This document shows positions 36,276-44,887 of a stretch of 64,000 bases of DNA, piece after piece. The notes below the pieces were generated by a model. The model was not told the DNA's origin. It worked only from the letters and a program-made list of their open reading frames with translations, and did not search any database. The DNA is from an uncultured Tenacibaculum sp. (GTDB lineage Bacteria > Bacteroidota > Bacteroidia > Flavobacteriales > Flavobacteriaceae), in NCBI RefSeq assembly GCF_947502995.1, contig NZ_CANNBW010000002.1, forward strand, positions 62,001-126,000. Direction: 5' to 3'. A program made the position numbers and the translations under genes. Positions within the stretch are counted from its first letter, which is position 1. The number at the start of each line of letters is the position of its first letter.

Positions 36276-37187
36276 TTAATTCAATTTATATTTTTCTCTA
36301 TATTCAGAAGGGCTAATTCCTTCTTTCTTTTTAAATAATCTTGAAAAGTACGGTGGATACTCGAACCCTAATTCGTAGGCTACTTCAGCAATACTTTTAT
36401 TAGGTTGTAATAACACGTTTTTTGCTTCATCGATAAGATGTAAATGTAAGTGTTCAGTAGTTGTTTTTCCTGTTTCTTTTTTTAGTGTATCACTTAAATA
36501 CCGTTGAGAAACTAACATGTTATCAGTGATTTGTTCAATACTCGGAATGCCTTTTTCTTGTAATAATCCTGATTCAAAATATTCAGATAAATATGAATTG
36601 AATTTTTCTAATAAGTCATGCGATAATTCTTTTCTGTTTATGAATTGTCTTTCATAAAATCTATCGGCATATTTCAATAAAGTGTTAAGTTGAGAAATAA
36701 TAATTTCCTTACTAAAGTTATCTTGATTATTCTCATATTCGATTTCAATATTTTCTACAATAGCTTCTATTTGTTTCTCTTCTTTTGGAGAAAGATGTAA
36801 AGCTTCATTTGTAGCATAAGAAAAGAAACCATATTTTTTTATTTGTTTCGCTAATTCTGTTCCTTTTAAAAAATCTTCATGAAAGTTAATAGCAAATCCT
36901 TTTTGTTCGAAAACAACACTATTGTCCCATTGTAATACTTGTCTTGGAGCAATAAAAATTAAAGCTCCATTAGTAAAATCATACTTTGTTCTTCCGTAGT
37001 TTAAATCTCCTTTTACAAACTTTTTTAAACTAATAGAATAGCAATCGTTTGTGATAGGAGGAGAGCTTTCTCTTGGACAAGGTAAATAACCATTTCCTTT
37101 AGAATTAAAAACACTTAGCATAGGATGTTCTGGTCTTGGTAATCCTAAATAATCCAAGTAAGAAGGTAATGTTTTAAAATGCTGCAT
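36276..37187 (-). CDS. AraC family transcriptional regulator
   Basis: A 303-residue regulator. The C-terminal AraC domain has two helix-turn-helix units: SIEQITDNMLVSQRYLSDTLKK and SIAEVAYELGFEYPPYFSRLFKK, the latter with the hallmark F-S-R-x-F-K-K. The N-terminal half is a cupin-like sensor (QVLQWDNSVVFEQKGFAINF). It starts 14 bp after the SDR gene, which may be its target or ligand source. Directly before the hypothetical membrane protein gene. Confidence 0.92.
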   Translation of the reverse strand: MQHFKTLPSYLDYLGLPRPEHPMLSVFNSKGNGYLPCPRESSPPITNDCYSISLKKFVKGDLNYGRTKYDFTNGALIFIAPRQVLQWDNSVVFEQKGFAINFHEDFLKGTELAKQIKKYGFFSYATNEALHLSPKEEKQIEAIVENIEIEYENNQDNFSKEIIISQLNTLLKYADRFYERQFINRKELSHDLLEKFNSYLSEYFESGLLQEKGIPSIEQITDNMLVSQRYLSDTLKKETGKTTTEHLHLHLIDEAKNVLLQPNKSIAEVAYELGFEYPPYFSRLFKKKEGISPSEYREKYKLN

Positions 37188-37201
37188 AATGATTCACTAA
37201 T

Positions 37202-38152
37202 TTATACATTCCACTTTAAACCTGTCGCTTTTTCTGAAACTTCCCATAACTTTTTAGCTACAGATTTATCTTTAGCATGCGGTTCTAGTTTACATTCACC
37301 AACTGGACCAGTCCAATAGTTTCTTCCTGTTGGACCATAAAAACTACTTTGATTTAAATTTGGTTCTGTGGCACACATTAACTCTGGATAAGCACCTTTT
37401 TCAGCAGATTGAACTAATGGTGAAATTTTCATAAGTTGCCATATAAATCGAGTTAGTAAACTTCCGCTAGTTTTAATTAACGATGTACTCGAAGCGCCAG
37501 GGTGACATGCGTAAACTTTTACATCTGTTTTTTCTGCCTTTTTTAATCGATCTTGTAATTCATAAACAGTCATGATTTGCGCTAATTTACTTTGGCTATA
37601 TGCATGGTTTCCATTGTAATTCCTATACCAATTTAAGTCTTCGAACTTAATAGTTCTAAGTCCCATTTTATAACCTTCACTTCCAACTACAACAATTCGT
37701 CCTTTAGATTTTTCAATACGAGGGAAAAGTAATGCTTGTAAAGTGAAATGACCGTAATGATTTACACCAAGTTGACTTTCAAAACCATCAATAGTTAATA
37801 CTTGTTTAGGAACTTGAGCAATAGCACCATTACAAATTAAAGCGTCTATTTGAGGAACTTTTTCTAGTACTTCTTTTGCTGCTTTTTTAACTGAAGCTTG
37901 TATTCCTAAATCAACAATTACAGATAATATTTCTACATGATTTCCTAGTTCTTGTTTTAATGTAGTTATAACATTTTCTACCTTTTTAGGATTACGATTT
38001 AGCATTACTACTTTTGCTCCTTTCGATAGTAATATTCGAGTAGCTTCAAATCCCGTACCACTAGTGGTACCTGTAATCACATATGTTTTCCCATTTAAAG
38101 ATTGTATTCTATCTGGAGTCCAACCTTTTTTACCAAACTGATTTGTATTCAT
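37202..38152 (-). CDS. Short-chain dehydrogenase/reductase, protochlorophyllide-reductase-like
   Basis: A 316-residue NAD(P)-dependent SDR. YVITGTTSGTGFEATRILL is the T-G-x-x-x-G-x-G cofactor motif, NGA appears at the LICNGAI strand, and HAYSQSKLAQ supplies catalytic Tyr and Lys. VNHYGHFTL and ACHPGASST are typical of the POR/retinol dehydrogenase-like branch, but a photosynthetic role is unlikely in this organism. It may be part of an AraC-controlled detoxification operon. Confidence 0.88.
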   Translation of the reverse strand: MNTNQFGKKGWTPDRIQSLNGKTYVITGTTSGTGFEATRILLSKGAKVVMLNRNPKKVENVITTLKQELGNHVEILSVIVDLGIQASVKKAAKEVLEKVPQIDALICNGAIAQVPKQVLTIDGFESQLGVNHYGHFTLQALLFPRIEKSKGRIVVVGSEGYKMGLRTIKFEDLNWYRNYNGNHAYSQSKLAQIMTVYELQDRLKKAEKTDVKVYACHPGASSTSLIKTSGSLLTRFIWQLMKISPLVQSAEKGAYPELMCATEPNLNQSSFYGPTGRNYWTGPVGECKLEPHAKDKSVAKKLWEVSEKATGLKWNV

Positions 38153-38228
38153 TTATACTTATTAAAAATTAATAAAGCAAAACTAGAATACAAATCAGCT
38201 TAGTTTGTTATACAGATTTTCGAATTTT

Positions 38229-38257
38229 GAATACTTTTTGGTTGTATTCAAAAAGTA
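38229..38257. other. Small intergenic structure with two mutually exclusive hairpins
   Basis: TACTTTTTG (38232-38240) pairs with CAAAAAGTA (38249-38257). GAATAC (38229-38234) pairs with GTATTC (38244-38249). The two stems cannot form together. It lies upstream of the SDR gene and downstream of the 77-residue protein gene, so it may be a regulator site or an attenuator; unproven. Confidence 0.3.
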
Positions 38258-38279
38258 ATGAGCTATTTAGATAAAAGCT

Positions 38280-38513
38280 CTAAGATTTAGTATTGTTATC
38301 AGCTTTAATTCTATTTAAGTTTAAATCTTTTTTAATAGTAAAGAAAATTACAGAAATAGAAATTAAGAGTAGTGCTAAATATGTAAAGCCAATCATTGAA
38401 GTTTGAGAATCTTTAGCGCCAATTAATAAAGGAAACATTATTAAAGATAATCCGCCTAAAATACCAAAAACAGCAAGTAGAATTACTTTAATAGTTATAT
38501 ATACTTTTTTCAT
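38280..38513 (-). CDS. Small hypothetical membrane protein, 77 residues
   Basis: Two membrane helices (VILLAVFGILGGLSLIMFPLL and GFTYLALLLISISVIFFTI) joined by a short loop, with a basic tail. No family recognised. It is separated from its neighbours by a hairpin on each side. Confidence 0.55.
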   Translation of the reverse strand: MKKVYITIKVILLAVFGILGGLSLIMFPLLIGAKDSQTSMIGFTYLALLLISISVIFFTIKKDLNLNRIKADNNTKS

Positions 38514-38570
38514 TATAGAATTTTTATTTAGTTGTTTTTACTTCATTTAAATATACGGTTTTTAAATCAT

Positions 38571-38604
38571 AAAAGCGATTTGAGTATGAACTCAAATCGC
38601 TTTT
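38571..38604 (-). terminator. Rho-independent terminator after the PEBP-family gene
   Basis: Perfect 15-bp arms (38571-38585 and 38590-38604), 4-nt loop, core GCGATTTGAGT, with A4 and T5 flanks. Located 28 bp beyond the minus-strand stop at 38633. Confidence 0.88.
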
Positions 38605-38632
38605 TGTATTTTAATTTGTTTAATGTTAAAAT

Positions 38633-39181
38633 TTATCTTTTGTAATATGCTATGATACTGGCTTTTGCTAATGTTTGATTCCAAAGATTAAATCCAACGA
38701 CAGCAGGATTTGTGTTTTCATTAAGTCCTAATGTATCAGTTTTTAAAGCATATACTGTAATAATATATTGATGAAATCCATGTCCTTTTGGAGGACAAGG
38801 TCCGCCAAAACCTTTAATTCCATAATCTGTTATACTTTGAATTGCTTTTTTGGGAGCTAAATTTAGAGAAGTGATTCCTGCATTAGTGACTAATTCATTT
38901 ACATTCGAAGGAATATCAAACACAACCCAATGCCAAAAACCGCTGCCAGTTGGTGCATCTGGATCGTACATGGTAATGGCAAAACTTTTTGTTCCTTTTG
39001 GAGCATTTTTCCATGATAGTTGAGGTGATTGATTTTCTCCTGAACAACCAAAACCATTAAATTCTTGAGTTTTTGTGGTTTCTCCACCTAAATCTTTACT
39101 GGTTAAAGTAAAAGTTTTCTGACTATAAGCTGTTGTAGAAATAACAAAGAATAATACAGCTATTAAATTTATTGTTTTCAT
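38633..39181 (-). CDS. YbhB/YbcL family Raf kinase inhibitor-like protein (PEBP), secreted
   Basis: A 182-residue protein with a signal peptide (residues 1-20, ending AYSQ). The PEBP core is intact: SPQLSWKNAPKGTKSFAITMYDPDAPTGSGFWHWVVFDIP contains the D-P-D-x-P and G-x-x-H-W motifs, and GPCPPKGHGFHQYIITVYAL ends the ligand pocket. The molecular role of bacterial PEBP proteins is poorly known. The AraC regulator gene at 39271 lies just upstream. Confidence 0.92.
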   Translation of the reverse strand: MKTINLIAVLFFVISTTAYSQKTFTLTSKDLGGETTKTQEFNGFGCSGENQSPQLSWKNAPKGTKSFAITMYDPDAPTGSGFWHWVVFDIPSNVNELVTNAGITSLNLAPKKAIQSITDYGIKGFGGPCPPKGHGFHQYIITVYALKTDTLGLNENTNPAVVGFNLWNQTLAKASIIAYYKR

Positions 39182-39270
39182 CTAATTGTTTTTAATAATT
39201 ACAAGAACAAAATTAGATGTATGATCGTTAGTTTAATCTACTGAAAGGGTCAAAAAGTGTTGCTAAAAGC

Positions 39271-40107
39271 TCAATTGTTTTGATGCTGTTTAGGCGTAAT
39301 TCCGTATTTAGATTTATAGGCCTGAATGAAACTCGATAAACTTTCATAACCTACTTCAAAATACATTTCAGAAGGAGTTTTGAGCTCTTTATGAAGTAAA
39401 TAATTGGCGTGTTCTAATCTTTTGTTTTGAAACCATTTAATAGGCGACTCTGCATAATGTTTTTCAAATTCTCTTTTAAATGTAGATACACTCATGTTAC
39501 ATAAAAAGGCTAACTCTTTTAATGTTAATTTATTTAGTTTATTGCTTTCTATAGTTTGTGTGAATTTTTGAGTAGTATTATCGCTATTTATAGTTAACGA
39601 GAATAAGAAATCAGTTCCATATATTTCTATCAGATACACTAAGATTTCTTCCAGTTTTAGTTGAAGTAATTTGTTTTTTACAGGATCAGAAAGTTTTGAA
39701 ATATCTTCAAGGTTTTTTACAAAACTTCGAATAAAATTATCGTATTTAAAAGAATAAACAGATTTATATTCTGAAGATTTTTTTGCGGCAAGATTATTTT
39801 TATGAATAAAATTCAACAGTGTTTTATTAGAAAAAAATAAAAGTAAACTTCTATAATTTTTAACTTCAGAAAGTTTTTCAGTCATTAAACAATGACCAGA
39901 TTTCATAATTAAAAATTCTGAATTTTCAATGGACAAAGTTGAGTTGTCGAAAAAAACTTCCTTTGTTCCATCTAACAAAAAACTAAAAGTATTCTGATTT
40001 AAAATGATCTCTTGTTTCGATATTTCTTGAGTACTTTGATAGTCGAAAACTTGAATTAATTTAGAGTTTTCAATAGGCAGTCCATCAGGTAATGTAATTG
40101 TCGTCAT
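39271..40107 (-). CDS. AraC family transcriptional regulator
   Basis: A 278-residue regulator. The C-terminal domain has LTLKELAFLCNMSVSTFKREFEKHY and SEMYFEVGYESLSSFIQAYKSKYG, two helix-turn-helix units ending in GITPKQH. The N-terminal effector half has no close match I can name. It precedes the PEBP gene and may control it. Confidence 0.9.
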   Translation of the reverse strand: MTTITLPDGLPIENSKLIQVFDYQSTQEISKQEIILNQNTFSFLLDGTKEVFFDNSTLSIENSEFLIMKSGHCLMTEKLSEVKNYRSLLLFFSNKTLLNFIHKNNLAAKKSSEYKSVYSFKYDNFIRSFVKNLEDISKLSDPVKNKLLQLKLEEILVYLIEIYGTDFLFSLTINSDNTTQKFTQTIESNKLNKLTLKELAFLCNMSVSTFKREFEKHYAESPIKWFQNKRLEHANYLLHKELKTPSEMYFEVGYESLSSFIQAYKSKYGITPKQHQNN

Positions 40108-40128
40108 CTTTTTTGTTGTATTATGGAC

Positions 40129-40884
40129 TTATAGTTTTACTTCTTTTAGGTTATCAAAAGGAATTCCGAATTCCTCTTTGGTTTCATAAGTTCTATATAT
40201 TTTGTGAATATCTGATTTTCTTAATTTTTTTACAACTTTAGTAATATCATTTTCAGATATATTTTTATCTACGAATAAAGAATAGTAAATATTCATTTTT
40301 ATCCATTCATCAAAGGTCCAACGATCTTTAAAAGTGTTGTATTCATTTTTAAAATTAGGTTCTAATTCATTTAAAATACAGGTGATATCGTAATTCAAAT
40401 TCTCTATGTTTTTTGAATATTCTGTTTTAACACTAATAGAGTCTTTTATCTTTTCTATAAAAACTTTAATTCCGTATTTAGTATTTGTGCTTTGATATTC
40501 TGCTTTTTCACTGCTTCCCAAATCGATATTACTATAATTCTTTTTAAGTATAAAGTCAGTAAAACTTTTAGCTTTTATAAATGTAGTTTTCTCATTTGGA
40601 TTGGTTGCATATTGAACAGCTAAGGAATCGTGATTTAATTTATAGATATAATTTTGAGTTGCTAAAGAATCATTAAACATATTATCATACTTAAAATGAA
40701 TAGTGTTTTTACTGGTTCTGTATGCACCTTTATAAAAAAACGGATTAGAAACAATTAAGGAATCGTTTTTAAATTCAAATCTACTTTCTTCATTTATTTC
40801 GTACCATTTTCCTATTAATTCATTTTCATTTCTACAAGAAAATAAAATTATAACTAGAGATAATATCGGAAGTAATTTTTTCAC
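40129..40884 (-). CDS. Hypothetical lipoprotein, lipocalin-like N-terminus
   Basis: A 251-residue protein with lipobox IILFSCRNE (Cys17). ELIGKWYEINEESRFEFKND begins a lipocalin-like strand pattern (G-x-W). The C-terminal half is different, with a Lys/Asn/Glu-rich helical part (FKDRWTFDEWIKMNIYY). No family recognised. First clear member of the accessory orphan run. Confidence 0.55.
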   Translation of the reverse strand: MKKLLPILSLVIILFSCRNENELIGKWYEINEESRFEFKNDSLIVSNPFFYKGAYRTSKNTIHFKYDNMFNDSLATQNYIYKLNHDSLAVQYATNPNEKTTFIKAKSFTDFILKKNYSNIDLGSSEKAEYQSTNTKYGIKVFIEKIKDSISVKTEYSKNIENLNYDITCILNELEPNFKNEYNTFKDRWTFDEWIKMNIYYSLFVDKNISENDITKVVKKLRKSDIHKIYRTYETKEEFGIPFDNLKEVKL

Positions 40885-40953
40885 TATAAATTTTTACTAA
40901 TAAGTAGCGGATAAAAACAACTTGTTACAGAAGAACTAAGGAAAGAATACTAT

Positions 40954-41742
40954 TTAGTCGTATTCATCTAAATGTAATATGTAATAAGCATCTTTATATT
41001 CTAATATAATTTTTGAAGATTTATAACCATATTCACATTCATAAGCGGTATAGTTAGTACTTGCAATAATACTTTCTAACAAAAGGAAAATTTTTCTGCT
41101 TGTTATTTTCGATCCTCCATTGTAATTTACAATCGTATTTCTTTTAAATAGAAAGGCTTCAATTTTATCTATTAGATATTCTTCTGAATGTTCTTTGTTT
41201 ATTTTACTAAAATATTCTGTTTCAAATCTTAAAAGAGATTTTTCAATTATTTCTTTTGAAAAAGAGATATCATAAAAGGAATAACCTATGGCATCAAAGT
41301 TCATATAATCTGTAGCAAAATCTAATACCCCTTGTAAATAATCTATTTTATGATTTTCATCTTCAATAGCTTTGATTAATTCTGGATTTAATTTCTCACC
41401 TTTTTCTAGTAAACAAATTGCTAACCAAGTTCTATCCCAAATTTCAGAGCTTGTATTTAAGTTTTCATCTTTTAAAAGAGATTTTTGAAACAAAAGTTCA
41501 AAATTATAATGCATAAATACTTTTACATTTGGAGTTTCAAAAACTTGTACAAAATTATCTTTGTCTTCATCAATTAAAGTAAGTCTACTTTTAGAGATAG
41601 CATGAACCAAGCATTTATCATCTAAAATAAAATACTTGATATTCTGATTGTTATTAAAAATTTCTATACGATAACCTACAATTTCATATTCATTTTGATT
41701 ATTGAATATTGCACTAGTTTTTTGATTAGGAAAACCTTTCAT
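40954..41742 (-). CDS. Hypothetical protein
   Basis: A 262-residue soluble protein with no signal peptide. I do not recognise it. The middle part WDRTWLAICLLEKGEKLNPELIKAIED is helical; the ends are beta-rich. Its start at 41742 is 12 bp after the stop of the gene at 41755. Confidence 0.5.
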   Translation of the reverse strand: MKGFPNQKTSAIFNNQNEYEIVGYRIEIFNNNQNIKYFILDDKCLVHAISKSRLTLIDEDKDNFVQVFETPNVKVFMHYNFELLFQKSLLKDENLNTSSEIWDRTWLAICLLEKGEKLNPELIKAIEDENHKIDYLQGVLDFATDYMNFDAIGYSFYDISFSKEIIEKSLLRFETEYFSKINKEHSEEYLIDKIEAFLFKRNTIVNYNGGSKITSRKIFLLLESIIASTNYTAYECEYGYKSSKIILEYKDAYYILHLDEYD

Positions 41743-41754
41743 ATCTGAAATAAA

Positions 41755-42207
41755 TTAATTGTTCATTATTTCGTCTAAAGCTTTTTTTAGTTTCGGATGT
41801 ATATATTTTATCTTTTCTACCACTAATTTTTCAGAAGTTAAATCTACTATTTTAAGAATTTTCTTTACTTGAGTTTTCGGATTTATTAATGTAATTGTTG
41901 AGGTCTTTTTATCAAGTGTCCATTCTCCAGTATAATTTTCTGTAAACAACGAAGTGTCATTTCCACAAGGGGCAGAGTATCTACTTCTGAATTTTCCATT
42001 ATTAAAAAGTTCAGTACTTAATCCATATTTAAGTTGATCTAATCTTTTTTTTAAGAAAACTTCATGGCCATTGCGAGTAGAATTTTTGAGAACCCAAATT
42101 CCGATTAAATCACTTTCGTTGAAGTTAAAAGCGAAACTGTCTTGACTATTACTAGTTTGAAAGCAGAGTATTAACGTTAAGATTACTAATGTTGATTTTA
42201 TTTTCAT
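41755..42207 (-). CDS. Hypothetical secreted protein, lipocalin-like
   Basis: A 150-residue protein with a signal peptide (residues 1-21, ending TSNSQ). DLIGIWVLKNSTRNG and GEWTLDKKTSTITLINPKT give the repeated G-x-W strand pattern of lipocalin-like or DUF4923-type Bacteroidota proteins. Ligand unknown. It lies 20 bp downstream of the DinB-like gene. Confidence 0.55.
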   Translation of the reverse strand: MKIKSTLVILTLILCFQTSNSQDSFAFNFNESDLIGIWVLKNSTRNGHEVFLKKRLDQLKYGLSTELFNNGKFRSRYSAPCGNDTSLFTENYTGEWTLDKKTSTITLINPKTQVKKILKIVDLTSEKLVVEKIKYIHPKLKKALDEIMNN

Positions 42208-42227
42208 AGCTTTTTTAAATTATCATT

Positions 42228-42758
42228 TTATTTAGCATTTTTTTCAAACTCCATTTGAATATACTCTTTAGATTTTCCTTTTGGAATAGAAGGAGAGTTC
42301 CATTGATTATTCAGAATCATTTTTCCAATAAAAGCAATTTGACCAATATGATATGGATAATGAGCAATTTGTCGAGTTAAACTTTCTATTAGTTTTACTT
42401 TTTTGTTTCGAATTAAAATAGGGTTGTGAAAATTATTTTCATTCATAAGATCTAAGGCAGAAAATAAACAATTCCAACCTTTTTCCCATCTTTCTATTAA
42501 TTCATTGTAGTTTAAATTTTGAGTTGTAAACTCGCTTTCTCGATCTCTCCAGTCTTTTTCACCATCACTATCAAAGAAATCTGTCCATCTCGACAACATA
42601 TTTTCAGATAAATGAATCATAATACAAGCAATATCATTGCTTTCTTCATTATATCTCCAATAGAGATCTTTTTCGGTTAATTGAGAAATTGTTTTGTCTG
42701 CTACTTCTTTATAAGACGTAAATTGAAGTCTAATATTTTTTAAATATTCTTCTACCAC
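42228..42758 (-). CDS. DinB-superfamily protein (DUF1572 type)
   Basis: A 176-residue four-helix bundle. ACIMIHLSENMLSRWTDF (first His) and QIAHYPYHIGQIAFIGK (H-x-x-x-H) supply the three histidine metal ligands of the DinB/YfiT fold. YWRYNEESNDIA is typical of DUF1572. Members include thiol-dependent S-transferases; substrate unknown. Confidence 0.85.
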   Translation of the reverse strand: MVEEYLKNIRLQFTSYKEVADKTISQLTEKDLYWRYNEESNDIACIMIHLSENMLSRWTDFFDSDGEKDWRDRESEFTTQNLNYNELIERWEKGWNCLFSALDLMNENNFHNPILIRNKKVKLIESLTRQIAHYPYHIGQIAFIGKMILNNQWNSPSIPKGKSKEYIQMEFEKNAK

Positions 42759-42818
42759 TTTTTCTTTAATTTTTTACAGCGTTTTTCTAGATATTAAATT
42801 TAATGAAAAAGGATGAAA

Positions 42819-42938
42819 CTTAAAATCAAAAAGAGTTAGTTTTTGAATAGAAATTAATATGACTTTGATTTTAAGGCAGGTGAAGTAGTTCATGTTTTAG
42901 AAGCTTTTCTAAATACACTATTTAAAATCATCCTGCCT
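42819..42938. repeat. Two adjoining stem-loops in the spacer before the DinB-like gene
   Basis: Stem 1: perfect 12-bp arms CTTAAAATCAAA (42819-42830) and TTTGATTTTAAG (42864-42875). Stem 2: AGGCAGG (42874-42880) with CCTGCCT (42932-42938), plus an inner TTTAGAA / TTCTAAA hairpin with a 4-nt loop (42896-42913). They share two bases. This could be a terminator of the minus-strand gene at 42946, or a small RNA. No T-run directly follows on the minus strand. Confidence 0.5.
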
Positions 42939-42945
42939 AATTTTT

Positions 42946-43377
42946 TTACTGTACAAGAGTTACATAATCTTGAATTACAACCCACGCATTATTCGTTTTA
43001 ACTAATGAGTAAAAATTCTTTAAAGTTGGTTTTCCCGGACTTGTAAGTGTTGCTTTTATAGAAGCCATATTTTTTCCTATAAACTCAATGTTCTCATAAG
43101 TAGTTTTTCTTTTGTATCCACCAAATTTTTTACTTCCAATGAACGATAAATAAGTAGATTTATCTAAAATGGATATACCTCTTTTTTTAGCATCATATAA
43201 AGCAACTCTAAAATTAGAATGCAAATGAGGTTTTAGTTTTTCTACATTATTAATATCACCAGCATTTATATAAGCTTCTAAAGCTGATTTTACTTCTTTT
43301 TGTTTAGTGTCTTGAGCATTAGACAAACAAGAAACTAATGTTAGAATGATTAATAGACTTGAAATTTTTGTTTTCAT
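42946..43377 (-). CDS. NTF2/SnoaL-like secreted protein
   Basis: A 143-residue protein with a signal peptide (residues 1-21, ending SNAQD). VKSALEAYINAGDINNVEKLKPHLHSNFRV is the opening cone-fold helix-strand of NTF2-like/lumazine-binding-type proteins; SLVKTNNAWVVIQDYVTLV is the last strand. Role unknown. It is next to the MarR regulator gene, and an operator-like site lies before its start. Confidence 0.75.
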   Translation of the reverse strand: MKTKISSLLIILTLVSCLSNAQDTKQKEVKSALEAYINAGDINNVEKLKPHLHSNFRVALYDAKKRGISILDKSTYLSFIGSKKFGGYKRKTTYENIEFIGKNMASIKATLTSPGKPTLKNFYSLVKTNNAWVVIQDYVTLVQ

Positions 43378-43405
43378 GATTTCTAAATTTTAAAAGTCAT
43401 TATTT

Positions 43406-43423
43406 TAGTTAGCTAGACAACTA
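43406..43423. promoter_or_regulatory. Putative MarR operator, copy 1 (before the SnoaL-like gene)
   Basis: TAGTTAGCTAGACAACTA, an imperfect palindrome. It agrees with the site before the marR gene at 43880-43897 in 16 of 18 positions. It lies 29 bp upstream of the SnoaL-like start codon. Confidence 0.7.
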
Positions 43424-43434
43424 TTTTTTAAAAA

Positions 43435-43860
43435 TTAGTTATCTAAATTTTTTCTAATTTTTTGTAAAATGACCTCAATATTCTTTTTTTCTTCTTCAGA
43501 AAGATCATTTAAACCAGAAAAACGAATTTTTTCTATGATAGGGTAAAGGTTGTTTATTAAGGCTTTTCCTTTTTTAGATATACTTAATTCTACTTTTCTA
43601 GAATCTGTTGACGAGTTAGTTTTAATGATAAATTCCTTTTTTTCAAGATGACGTACCATTCTAGAAATTGTAGGTTTATCTTTTACTAATATTTCACCAA
43701 TATTAATCTGACTGATAGATTCATTTTCATGTATTACATTTAAAACTAACCATTGTTCAATAGTAATATCTATTCCATGGGATTTCAAAATACTTTGTCC
43801 ATACTGTCTTATTTTTCTTGCAGTAAGTTCTATTTGAAAATAGGTGTTGTTATGAATCAT
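43435..43860 (-). CDS. MarR family transcriptional regulator
   Basis: A 141-residue winged-helix repressor. NIGEILVKDKPTISRMVRHLEKKEFIIKTNSSTDSRKVELSISKKG (residues about 57-102) is the DNA-binding core, with the D-x-R wing. The N-terminal dimer helix includes RQYGQSILKSHGID. It has no cysteine in a redox-sensing position, so the signal is more likely a small ligand. Its own promoter carries an operator-like site. Confidence 0.92.
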   Translation of the reverse strand: MIHNNTYFQIELTARKIRQYGQSILKSHGIDITIEQWLVLNVIHENESISQINIGEILVKDKPTISRMVRHLEKKEFIIKTNSSTDSRKVELSISKKGKALINNLYPIIEKIRFSGLNDLSEEEKKNIEVILQKIRKNLDN

Positions 43861-43864
43861 ATTA

Positions 43865-43897
43865 CAAATATATTAAAAATAGTTAGCTAAGCAACTA
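43865..43897 (-). promoter_or_regulatory. marR promoter (TTG-N19-TATATTTG) with operator copy 2 across the -33 box
   Basis: Read on the minus strand: TTG (43894-43892), exactly 19 bp, then TATATTTG (43872-43865), matching the Bacteroidota promoter rule TTG-N19-TAnnTTTG. The operator-like TAGTTAGCTAAGCAACTA (43880-43897) covers the -33 box and half the spacer. The -7 box ends 4 bp from the ATG, so the transcript would be nearly leaderless. The best-supported promoter in the window. Confidence 0.7.
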
Positions 43898-43952
43898 TCT
43901 AGGTACTAAAGTATTTTTTTGAAAAAATAATTAATAAAGATTAAGTAGTTAA

Positions 43953-44417
43953 TTAAGATGTTTCTTGTTCAGGAGTTTTTATTTTTCCTTGTTTAATTTG
44001 TCCTATTACAGTAGAAAAAGGATCATGATCATCTATAGTCCATTCATTGTTTTTAAAAACAAAAGATAAATAAGGACTTGAAATAATGTTTTGATGAATT
44101 TTTAAATTATCGCCCTCTTCAGGTGTGTAATCAAAATCAAAACAATCTTCACAATTTAAGTTTAGTGCAATCCATTCAGCATTTAAACCATTTCCAATAT
44201 CATTAGAAGGAATCATATAACGACCGATTTCGGTAATTTCTTTATCTCCATAAAATTTGAAAAGTGTCCAAAGGTATTCTTCAGGTATTTCAGAATTTTT
44301 CGGATTTTCCTTTTTATGGATTTTCCCTTTTTTCTGGGATATAATTTTAGGTTTACGAAATTTAATTTTTTCACTATCACAAGAGCAAAAAAGTATTCCA
44401 TTGCTATAATCACACAT
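43953..44417 (-). CDS. Cysteine-headed orphan family protein (paralogue of the 55916 gene)
   Basis: A 154-residue cytoplasmic protein. It begins MCDYSNGILFCSC, with the pattern M-C-x8-C-x-C that is shared exactly by the protein at 55916-56410. NCEDCFDFDY and PFSTVIGQIKQGKIK also have counterparts there. No function known. The N-terminal cysteine trio might bind metal. Placed between the MarR gene and a small membrane protein gene. Confidence 0.55.
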   Translation of the reverse strand: MCDYSNGILFCSCDSEKIKFRKPKIISQKKGKIHKKENPKNSEIPEEYLWTLFKFYGDKEITEIGRYMIPSNDIGNGLNAEWIALNLNCEDCFDFDYTPEEGDNLKIHQNIISSPYLSFVFKNNEWTIDDHDPFSTVIGQIKQGKIKTPEQETS

Positions 44418-44422
44418 AACTT

Positions 44423-44845
44423 TTAACGTAGCATTTTAGATATAATAATAACCAGCATGAATATTACAGTCCAAAATATAGCTCCAAGAAACATAGTAGT
44501 TCTAGCTTGTTTAAGTTTTTTATAATATCCATATCTTTTAAATCTTTGCAATTCAGATTCTGAAAAGCTATCATTATCTTGCCATTGAGGCTTGGGGGTA
44601 AAAAAAGAAAGGAAAAAAAATGAAAACCATTCTTCGTTAGTGAGAGGTTCTACTTTTCTTTTTTCTTCCAACTCTTTATACATTACATATTCAGTTTCTA
44701 AATTTTTTCTATGTTCATCATTTAAGTTTCTAGATTCAAGTTCTTTTTTAGCTTTATCGATTTTTATTTTATCCTTTTCCGTCTTAATTACATCTAGTAA
44801 TTCGACGTTAGAATATTGATGAATAGCTCTTTTTATTTGATACAT
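44423..44845 (-). CDS. Hypothetical protein with a C-terminal membrane helix
   Basis: A 140-residue protein. Charged coiled-coil-like N-terminal half (KIKIDKAKKELESRNLNDEH), a Trp/Phe-rich middle (EEWFSFFFLSFFTPKPQW) that may be a re-entrant segment, and a C-terminal membrane helix (MFLGAIFWTVIFMLVIIIS). No family recognised. Starts 5 bp before the gene at 43953. Confidence 0.5.
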   Translation of the reverse strand: MYQIKRAIHQYSNVELLDVIKTEKDKIKIDKAKKELESRNLNDEHRKNLETEYVMYKELEEKRKVEPLTNEEWFSFFFLSFFTPKPQWQDNDSFSESELQRFKRYGYYKKLKQARTTMFLGAIFWTVIFMLVIIISKMLR

Positions 44846-44887
44846 GAATTTTAGCTCGTTTATGTTAATTTATAAAAGAAACTGTAT

